Assembly (NCBI GenBank): GCA_947623845.1
Contig: CANQHM010000014.1
Location: forward strand, 1 to 27,297
Reading direction: 5' to 3'
Origin: an uncultured Bacilli bacterium
GTDB taxonomy: Bacteria > Bacillota_I > Bacilli_A > RF39 > UBA660
Length of the DNA stretch: 27,297 bases
The translations under genes and the position numbers were made by a program. Shown here piece by piece: positions 20,949-27,297 of the stretch. The notes beneath the pieces are model-generated. The model made no database searches and was not told where the DNA came from. It was given only the letters and a program-made list of their open reading frames with translations. Every line of letters begins with the position of its first letter. Position 1 is the stretch's first letter.

Positions 20949-23900
20949 ATGTTACTTAAACTTACGGAAATTTTAAATAATATTATTAGTTTAAGAAAAG
21001 AAAATAAAAGTATTCCATCTTCTTCTATTTTAGAATTTAATAATTTAGTTGTTGAATTAAATAATGATCCCCATAAAGTAAAAATTTTAAAAGAATTATA
21101 TAACAATAATACCGATAATACCTTCTTTAACGAGTATTTTACGGAAATTATAAAATTACTTACTTTAAATTATGGGGAGAGAAATTACTTATTACAAGAA
21201 GATTTACCAATTTCTTTAAAAAACTTATTATTTAAAGATTTAAAAAGTGAAGAAAAAATTACGTACTTAGTAAATAATAAAAAGTTAGATACAGAACTTA
21301 TCAATACCGAAATAAAAACTAAAAATAAAAAATTTTTAAGATTCTTATTTAGTGATATTGAAACATTGCATAAAATACCCGATGATTCTTTAGAAATCCC
21401 TATAGGAGTATTTAGTAAATATCTCGACTTAACCAAATTAACTAAACCTTTACTAAGTAAAATTACGAAAGAAAGTTTAGCAGCATTTATTAATTACAAG
21501 TATAGTAATAGTAATTTAATTTTAAATTTATGCCATAAAAATCGGGACTTAATAAACTATCTACCTAATCAAAGTTTAACTATTACCATTAACAATAAAA
21601 ACGCATTAATGTTATTATTAAAAAATGAAGTTAATATTCTATCTAAGTTGGATGCCACACTAATTAGGAAGTATTTAAATTTTTATGATTTAGAAGAAAT
21701 TAGTTATTATGAACATATCTCTTCTACTACTATGTTATATATAAGTGAGTTAAAAGTTATCTTAGGTAATAAAGATGAAGATTATGATGTAACATTCTTT
21801 ATAAATAGTAGTGATGATCATAGTTTAATAATCTATCCTTTCTATGAGGATCGTTATGACAGATTTAAAAATTTAATTAAAGATTATAAATATTTAAGAA
21901 AGTTTTCTTATGAAATTATTGAAATGGTTATCAATAACTATTATTCTTTTGATGAGAAGGTATCTTTATTACGAAATAAAGAAATTATCGATGATTTAGA
22001 TAGTAATACTTTAACTAATATCTTAAATACCCTAAATTTACGAACAGTTTTAAATTTAATTCAAAATAAAGATTTATTAAGAAAGATTACAGGGTTAAAC
22101 TGTGTACTTGAAGATTTAGATAAAACTTTAGTTAAAGCCTTACTAGATGATAGTAGAATTGTTGATAAGTCAAAAGAAGAACTAATATATAATAGTTTAA
22201 ATTTATTAAGTAATAATAGTTTAAAAAAATATTTAACTTATCCTTATATAAAAGAAAAATTATCTTTAAATACATTCTTATTATTAGCTAGTAAATGTGG
22301 TATTTCGGTAAAAGATTTAATTAATAATTATGATATTAAAACTTATAATATAGAACTTAATTTATGGATTAAAGAGTATGTTAATAACTTATTTAAAAAT
22401 AAACCTAAATTTAGTTTAATTAATGATTTAGAAGATTTACAACTAATATTTAATCTTGATAGTAATACTGTTAGTAGAATTAATTTAAATGAATTAGAAT
22501 ATTTATATGAAATGGTTGTAACTAAAACTAATTTAAAAAAAGGTAATACGACGATTACTTATGAACATTTAGAAGCTTTAATAAAATGTTATCTTCTTTT
22601 AGGATTTATGAGAGCCGTAGATTTAATAAATACTGGTTCTTCTAAAGTTACTTTTGATGATATTATGGAGATTAAAAGAACTTGTAAAAAAGTTAAACTC
22701 ACGCAATATAAAATTAATAATGAACTTATTTTTGCGAATTTAACGAATAAGATGATTGCAAATCTAGAAAGTATTGGCATGATGTTTCATAGTGATGAAA
22801 ATCCTAGTAACTTAGAATTAAGTACAGTTATATATGACTACCCATATCTTAAAAATGTGGTAAGATTAATGGAAGAAACGGGTTATGCGAAGATTAATCA
22901 TACCCTTAATATTTTAGAAAGATTTATTAGTTATAATTACTTTAATAAAGATATTGCAAATAATATCATGAAAAATTATTGTGATAACTTTATCTCTTAT
23001 TTACTAGAACAAGAAAGTAAAAGACTAGATAATATAATTTTAGATAAATTAGATGATACTTTAGTAATTACTAAGGATGCTTATAAAACTTATTTAGCTA
23101 CTAGTAAAAAAGACTTCTTAAGTATTTATCACTTTAAATTATTTACCTATTTATTAAGTAATAAACTAGCTAGTAAAGATACTTCCCTATTTAAAAAGAA
23201 TACAGATAAGATTTTAACTGAATATACGAATAAAATATTAAAAGATTTACCAAAGATTTTTACTCCTAATAGTTTAATTACATTATTTACGGATTACTAT
23301 AAAAATAGATTAGATATTACTTCCTATTTAAAAAGTTTAGGTATTTATATGCCAGTTGGGTATTTAGAAGCAAAACAAATGGTAGAAGAAAAAGAACTTG
23401 TAAAGAAGATAAATAGTTTTATTGTTAATAATTTTGATAAGACGGATGTAAGATTACAAGTTATGAATGATATTCTATACCATAGTTATTCTTATAAGTA
23501 CCCTACTAATTTAATGAAAAGAATAAAAAGTTATCAAGATAGTTTAGAACATTTCTTAGGTAATGCTTATCTTGATAAAAGTAATATGGTAATTACTTAT
23601 CAAGAAGGTGTTCCTTTAGGAGAAGAAAAAGATATTAAAGATTATGATAAGTTAGTTAACTTCCTAATTAAGATAATTAATAATACTAAGAAATATATTA
23701 GTACTATCTTTAATGATGAAATGATAATTAAAAGATATAATACTGAGTTTGAAAATTATAAAAAATTAGTTAAACATAATTATGAATTAAATAAGAAAAA
23801 TTTTGTCGTTAAACAAACGGGATTTGATTTAGATAACTTAGTAAATATTTTTAAAGAAGTAAATATTACGACCTTAGATAAAGATTTACAATGGTTCTTA

Positions 23901-24953
23901 TATGATAAGAAAAATATATATTTAGCAGGTTTAGGATTAAGTACTTTGTATAATGTATCATTTAGTAGTATTTTAAATAACTTTGAGGCGATAACAAGTA
24001 TTTATGAAGAAAGTAATATACCTCTTACGGAATTAACTTTAGAAGATGCTAGTATGTTAACATTATATTTAGATGAAGATAAGAATAATATTGATATTTT
24101 AGATAAAGATTATCATCATAGTTTATATGCTCAAGCCCATATGATTAGTAGTTCTATCCCTTATATTAGTAAAGTTCATAATAATATTGCTTATAAAGTA
24201 ATTGATAAACAGGATATTAAATTAACAAAAGATAACCAAGAATTTATTTTAGATCCAAATAGCTGTGTAATTAAGATTACAGATGTGATTACTAATGAGG
24301 TATTAGCAACAGTTTATGGTTTTAGAATGGGTAATAGTTTAGTAATTGATGTTTCTTCTGTTACCGATGAAGATATTATTAAGACGATTGATGTGTGTGG
24401 GGAAAATATTATTGAAAAAACGCATTTTGTAGATGGCACGGAAGCAATAGATTTCCTAATCTTACGAGGAACAAATATTACAGGTGGTATAAGACTTAAA
24501 GAAAATAATACTTCTTTATATCATAAGTTCTTAACAAGATACACTACTAATTTAGAATTAAATGATTTATATATAACTAGTAGTAAGTATAAAAGTATTA
24601 CACCTAAAAATTTCTTAGATTATGAAGCTATACATCCATATTTAAGAAAAAGAAATAAGGTTATAGAGTTACCTAATACTGTAAGTCAAGAAAAGCTTAA
24701 TAAAGCAAAGAAGATATTAAAGATTTATGCCTTAGATTATAATTTATCTTATCAAGAATTAGAAAATAATTTAGCGCATTATAATCGTTTAATAGTTGGG
24801 GATGATTGGTTAATTATCATTAAAGATAATAATGAAGTTGCTTGTTTTGCCGTAGGTAATGACGAACGGAAAGAACGCGAGTTAAATGAGAAGTTAATCA
24901 AACTAGGAAGAGATGATTTATATGTACGGAATTATCATAGATTATATCGCTAA
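20949..24953 (+). CDS. Very large (1334-aa) cytoplasmic protein of unknown function
   Basis: The largest gene in the window, with a good ribosome site (GAGAGGTGG, eight-base spacer). It has no signal peptide, membrane helix, nucleotide-binding loop or other recognised motif. The first 1050 residues or so are rich in Leu, Asn, Lys and Ile and look like a helical solenoid; segments such as NRDLINYLPNQSL and NKEIIDDLDSNTL share an N-x-x-(L/I)-(I)-x-x-L pattern. Residues about 1110-1200 look beta-rich (CVIKITDVITNEVLATVYGFRMGNSLVIDVS), and the last 100 are helical (KLNKAKKILKIYALDY). Base composition matches the neighbours, so recent transfer is not indicated. It may work with the upstream sortase's cytoplasmic half, but that is speculation. 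Confidence 0.85.
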   Translation: MLLKLTEILNNIISLRKENKSIPSSSILEFNNLVVELNNDPHKVKILKELYNNNTDNTFFNEYFTEIIKLLTLNYGERNYLLQEDLPISLKNLLFKDLKSEEKITYLVNNKKLDTELINTEIKTKNKKFLRFLFSDIETLHKIPDDSLEIPIGVFSKYLDLTKLTKPLLSKITKESLAAFINYKYSNSNLILNLCHKNRDLINYLPNQSLTITINNKNALMLLLKNEVNILSKLDATLIRKYLNFYDLEEISYYEHISSTTMLYISELKVILGNKDEDYDVTFFINSSDDHSLIIYPFYEDRYDRFKNLIKDYKYLRKFSYEIIEMVINNYYSFDEKVSLLRNKEIIDDLDSNTLTNILNTLNLRTVLNLIQNKDLLRKITGLNCVLEDLDKTLVKALLDDSRIVDKSKEELIYNSLNLLSNNSLKKYLTYPYIKEKLSLNTFLLLASKCGISVKDLINNYDIKTYNIELNLWIKEYVNNLFKNKPKFSLINDLEDLQLIFNLDSNTVSRINLNELEYLYEMVVTKTNLKKGNTTITYEHLEALIKCYLLLGFMRAVDLINTGSSKVTFDDIMEIKRTCKKVKLTQYKINNELIFANLTNKMIANLESIGMMFHSDENPSNLELSTVIYDYPYLKNVVRLMEETGYAKINHTLNILERFISYNYFNKDIANNIMKNYCDNFISYLLEQESKRLDNIILDKLDDTLVITKDAYKTYLATSKKDFLSIYHFKLFTYLLSNKLASKDTSLFKKNTDKILTEYTNKILKDLPKIFTPNSLITLFTDYYKNRLDITSYLKSLGIYMPVGYLEAKQMVEEKELVKKINSFIVNNFDKTDVRLQVMNDILYHSYSYKYPTNLMKRIKSYQDSLEHFLGNAYLDKSNMVITYQEGVPLGEEKDIKDYDKLVNFLIKIINNTKKYISTIFNDEMIIKRYNTEFENYKKLVKHNYELNKKNFVVKQTGFDLDNLVNIFKEVNITTLDKDLQWFLYDKKNIYLAGLGLSTLYNVSFSSILNNFEAITSIYEESNIPLTELTLEDASMLTLYLDEDKNNIDILDKDYHHSLYAQAHMISSSIPYISKVHNNIAYKVIDKQDIKLTKDNQEFILDPNSCVIKITDVITNEVLATVYGFRMGNSLVIDVSSVTDEDIIKTIDVCGENIIEKTHFVDGTEAIDFLILRGTNITGGIRLKENNTSLYHKFLTRYTTNLELNDLYITSSKYKSITPKNFLDYEAIHPYLRKRNKVIELPNTVSQEKLNKAKKILKIYALDYNLSYQELENNLAHYNRLIVGDDWLIIIKDNNEVACFAVGNDERKERELNEKLIKLGRDDLYVRNYHRLYR

Positions 24954-25116
24954 AGGTGATTATTATAAAGTTAAATGTGATGATGGTATTTATTTAGCTT
25001 TTCAAAAACGTAGTAAATCTTCTTTTTCGCTAGGAGATACGGTAATTTTTGAAAAAGCCATCATTCCCCTACATCATAAAATGATTAAAACTGCCATTAA
25101 CTTAATAAAGTATTAA
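24913..25116 (+). CDS. Small basic protein overlapping the 1334-aa gene
   Basis: A 67-aa (or 64-aa from the ATG at 24922) protein overlapping the end of the preceding gene by 41 bases in another frame. AGGAAGAG lies just before the first ATG; the choice of start is open. The sequence MYGIIIDYIAKGDYYKVKCDDGIYLAF looks like a small beta-barrel of SH3/OB type. No family was recognised. The overlap implies translational coupling, and a terminator follows directly after its stop. Confidence 0.65.
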   Translation: MIYMYGIIIDYIAKGDYYKVKCDDGIYLAFQKRSKSSFSLGDTVIFEKAIIPLHHKMIKTAINLIKY

Positions 25117-25147
25117 AAAAGAAGAAAAATTTTCTTCTTTTTATTTT
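25115..25147. terminator. Two-way terminator
   Basis: The inverted repeat AAAAAGAAGA/TCTTCTTTTT (25116-25141) is flanked by A and T runs. It ends the 67-aa gene and, in the other direction, the Ig-like membrane protein gene, whose stop codon it touches. Confidence 0.8.
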
Positions 25148-26382
25148 TGTTCACAATTATAACCATTAGATTCGTAATAACTTTTAGCACTATCTAAATT
25201 AGTATAGTTATTATTAGTTCTAAATTCAGTATCATAAGAATATGAGAAGTTCATATCATTAAATTTATAATTTGGATTATTTTGATTACGAGATTTGAAG
25301 TTTTGATAATCAGCTTGTTTAGTAAAGACATTGTTAATAGTTCTAACTAAATGATCAAATTCCAGTGTATCAACGTTAAAGTAAGCCGTATCCGTAGTTA
25401 TTTCTCTTGAACTTAATGTTTCATTATTTCTAAAGGTACTACGACATACTAAGGTAACGGTTAAGCTTCCAACTTGGAAATTAATTGGTAAGATGGTCGT
25501 ATTACCTAGAGAATCTACTGCTACAATATTAGCAACATAATTACCTTCTACGGAAACATCTGGTTCAGTTTCAAATTTATATTCACAACCACTTGGGTCT
25601 TTACATTCGGTTATAAAATTATCAATATTAAATGGAGCATTTACTTTAATAACAATATCTTCTTTAGGAGTAAGTACGGGTCCTAGAGTATCAACAATAG
25701 ATATCGTACCAGTTTTTACTTCGCCACGATAAGTTATAGTATAATTATAGGTTCCAATAGTATCAGCTTTAACATTATCGATATTTAAAACATATTGTAA
25801 TTCATCAATATTTTTCTTATTAACATAATCTTGGGAATTGGTAGAAACAGTTTCACCAAGATTATAAGTAACATTCTTTATCGTATAATTTTGCGGATCG
25901 TTTACAACTGCCACATAGTAATACACACCACCACAGAATGCTAGAGCTAAAAGAACTACTAGAGACATAATTGTGCGCATTCTCTTTTCCCGTGGAGTTA
26001 CGATTCTTACTTGTTTTTTATTACTAACTACTTTAGGTTCTTCTTGTTTAACAAAAGGATTTATTTTATGTGGTAGCGCATAATTTGTAGGTGTTACGAC
26101 ACCATCTTTTATATGGCCTAGAACGACACTACCCTTACCATTTTTATCATCTTCAGTTTTAATAATCGAAACCTCATCAGCTTGTTTTTGAAAAGATACT
26201 TGGGGTTTAGGATTAGGAGTTGAAGTTGGTGCAGCTGGTGTAGTTTGAGTATTTTGGTTGGTTGGTGCCGGTTGGGCAGTTGGTGTTGAAGCAGGATTTG
26301 GTGTTCCATTAATTACTTCGGTGGTTTGGTTAGTAGATGTTACCTTCTCCTCTACTTTTTTGTCCTTCTTTTTCTTTTTCAT
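25141..26382 (-). CDS. Single-pass membrane protein with Pro/Thr-rich cytoplasmic part and Ig-like ectodomain
   Basis: A 413-aa protein. It has a basic start (MKKKKKDKKVEEK), then a low-complexity segment of Pro, Thr, Asn and Gln (about 15-62). A basic stretch (TPREKRMR) precedes one transmembrane helix (about 137-158, MSLVVLLALAFCGGVYYYVAVV). The outside part carries a bacterial Ig-like/DUF5011-type domain (GTYNYTITYRGEVKTGTISIVD, DTLGPVLT, GNYVANIVAVDSLGN) and a Tyr/Asn-rich C-terminal domain with cysteines. The ribosome site is GGAAGGTG. It is probably a surface or envelope-associated protein; the function is unknown. Confidence 0.8.
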   Translation of the reverse strand: MKKKKKDKKVEEKVTSTNQTTEVINGTPNPASTPTAQPAPTNQNTQTTPAAPTSTPNPKPQVSFQKQADEVSIIKTEDDKNGKGSVVLGHIKDGVVTPTNYALPHKINPFVKQEEPKVVSNKKQVRIVTPREKRMRTIMSLVVLLALAFCGGVYYYVAVVNDPQNYTIKNVTYNLGETVSTNSQDYVNKKNIDELQYVLNIDNVKADTIGTYNYTITYRGEVKTGTISIVDTLGPVLTPKEDIVIKVNAPFNIDNFITECKDPSGCEYKFETEPDVSVEGNYVANIVAVDSLGNTTILPINFQVGSLTVTLVCRSTFRNNETLSSREITTDTAYFNVDTLEFDHLVRTINNVFTKQADYQNFKSRNQNNPNYKFNDMNFSYSYDTEFRTNNNYTNLDSAKSYYESNGYNCEQK

Positions 26383-26476
26383 CCTAGCACCTTCCTATTC
26401 TTATATAAGTATACTATTTTTTTTCTTTTTCCGCAATATCTTGTATTTTTATTATTAAATAATTTTTGAAGTAAAT

Positions 26477-26499
26477 AAAAATCCCTATACAAGGGATTT
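26477..26499 (-). terminator. Terminator of tRNA-Glu
   Basis: On the minus strand AAATCCC/GGGATTT (26499-26493 with 26485-26479) with a 7-base loop, followed by TTATTT. Confidence 0.82.
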
Positions 26500-26508
26500 A
26501 ATAATCAA

Positions 26509-26585
26509 TGGTAGTCTGTACGAGTTTCGAACTCGTGAATGCCACCTTGAGAGGGTGGTGTGTTAAGCCACTTCACCAACAGACC
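26509..26585 (-). tRNA. tRNA-Glu (CTC)
   Basis: On the minus strand the acceptor GGTCTGT pairs with ACAGACT, leaving G1-U72 as a wobble. Discriminator A and an encoded CCA (26511-26509) follow. The anticodon stem is CCACC/GGTGG with loop CTCTCAA, anticodon CTC, reading GAG. The T-arm is CACGAGTTCGAAACTCGT. The D-arm (GGTGAAGTGGCTTAACAC) is the usual Bacillota tRNA-Glu type. Confidence 0.92.
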
Positions 26586-26587
26586 AT

Positions 26588-26618
26588 AAAAGCAATGTCT
26601 TACAAGACAATTGCTATT
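26588..26618 (-). terminator. Terminator of the thioredoxin-fold gene
   Basis: On the minus strand AGCAATTGTCTT pairs imperfectly with AAGACATTGCT (26615-26591), followed by TTTAT, between the thioredoxin-fold gene and tRNA-Glu. Confidence 0.65.
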
Positions 26619-26645
26619 TTACCATATAAGTTTTTATTTTACAAC

Positions 26646-27278
26646 TTACTTTTTCTTCTTTTTAGATGGTGTTTTTTCTTCTTTTTCTACTTCTTTAGGA
26701 TTAATAGCTTTTAATATAGCTTTTTTATCGCAGTTAGATTTTATAACATATGTACCTACAGTAACTACTGTTGATATAATCGTACAAAGAAGAATTAGTA
26801 CAGTATAATCTTTTGGTTTTTCAATAATAGATCTTACACAATCAGTACCACCATTAGCAACACAAGTAACAGCGTCTTTATCGCCTTCTTCATAAGCCTT
26901 AGCAATAACACTTTCTAAGCTAGTACTATAAGCAGTCATAGCATAAATATCACTTATTACTACTAATGGAGTTCCATAAGCATTTACTTCATCTTCATCA
27001 TAACCGGCATTTACGAAAGCATTAGCAACATTAACACCTAAGTTATAATCAGCTCCTGGTTCCCATTTTTCATGATCTATATAAAGTTCTTTTTCAACTA
27101 TTTCAAAAGTTTTATTATAATCTTTTAAACCCTTTAAATATGCTAGTTGTTGCTCACAATAAGGACATCCTCCTGCTTCAAAAACGTATACTTTTACTTT
27201 TTCTTTTTTATCAGCAGCATTTACAACAAATGGTAAACACATAACTAAAGTAAGTATAACACCAAAAAACTTCTTCAT
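26646..27278 (-). CDS. Membrane-anchored extracytoplasmic thioredoxin-fold protein (CPYC)
   Basis: A 210-aa protein with a signal peptide (1-21, ending NA). A thioredoxin/glutaredoxin-like domain follows with the redox pair C38-x-x-C41 (AGGCPYCEQQ) and a cis-Pro region (YGTPLVVI). Two more cysteines (VTC and TDC) lie near residues 139-147. A C-terminal membrane helix (about 158-180, YTVLILLCTIISTVV) leads to a Lys-rich cytoplasmic tail. It probably acts in disulfide exchange at the outer face of the membrane. The start follows GGAAAGGA. Several cysteine-containing exported proteins in the window (18562, 25141, 13060, 13483) could be clients; this is an inference. Confidence 0.85.
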   Translation of the reverse strand: MKKFFGVILTLVMCLPFVVNAADKKEKVKVYVFEAGGCPYCEQQLAYLKGLKDYNKTFEIVEKELYIDHEKWEPGADYNLGVNVANAFVNAGYDEDEVNAYGTPLVVISDIYAMTAYSTSLESVIAKAYEEGDKDAVTCVANGGTDCVRSIIEKPKDYTVLILLCTIISTVVTVGTYVIKSNCDKKAILKAINPKEVEKEEKTPSKKKKK

Positions 27279-27297
27279 TTATTATCATTTCCTTTCC

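Noticed and set aside
26118..26714. Short plus-strand frames over the tRNA-Glu and flanking genes
   Set aside because: Frames running through a tRNA and terminators, rich in Phe, are shadows of minus-strand genes.

Overview
The window is AT-rich, densely packed DNA that reads with the standard code (Trp is TGG). The likely source is an uncultured, anaerobic, low-GC Bacillota, probably a gut Bacilli lineage near the Mollicutes/Erysipelotrichia branch; this placement is an inference. Three lines of evidence support it. (1) Gram-positive wall and surface genes: class B sortase, a sorting-signal protein, D,D-carboxypeptidase, M23/SH3 hydrolase and a lipoprotein. (2) Anaerobic redox genes: a rubredoxin-fused [FeFe]-hydrogenase and a radical SAM protein. 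(3) A CIRCE-controlled ClpB without its N-domain, a form also seen in mycoplasmas. Of 26 complete genes called here, 25 end in TAA, one in TAG and none in TGA.

Layout. 1-3365 is a minus-strand operon with a clear sigma-A promoter. It encodes a 437-aa unknown protein, two tandem paralogous unknown proteins (229 and 215 aa), and an alternative sigma-70 factor that runs off the left edge. 3366-3680 is a gene-poor gap with hairpins and a candidate small RNA. 3681-7751 holds a YtqA-like radical SAM protein, a small exported protein, a flavodoxin-fold reductase, and an SDR + [FeFe]-hydrogenase operon. 7837-10612 is an unknown gene divergent from clpB, whose promoter carries CIRCE. 10641-11570 is a DUF3800 gene followed, on the opposite strand, by a small structured RNA gene of about 112 nt with its own promoter and a shared terminator. 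11656-13059 is a LigD-like phosphoesterase-polymerase without a ligase domain. 13060-15305 holds a lipoprotein, an anchored protein, a 30-codon ORF and a multipass membrane protein. 15449-18480 holds tRNA-His, a small membrane protein, an M23/SH3 hydrolase, an unknown gene and a carboxypeptidase. 18562-25116 is a surface block: a PNTG-type surface protein divergent from a class B sortase with a long novel cytoplasmic N-terminus, then a 1334-aa unknown protein and an overlapping 67-aa protein. 25141-27278 holds a membrane protein with an Ig-like ectodomain, tRNA-Glu(CTC) and a membrane-anchored thioredoxin-fold protein.

The best candidates for something undescribed are the DUF3800-RNA pair (10682-11570), the sigma-factor operon with its paralogous partners (1-3305), and the sortase with its unusual N-terminus next to a 1334-aa partner (19327-25116).
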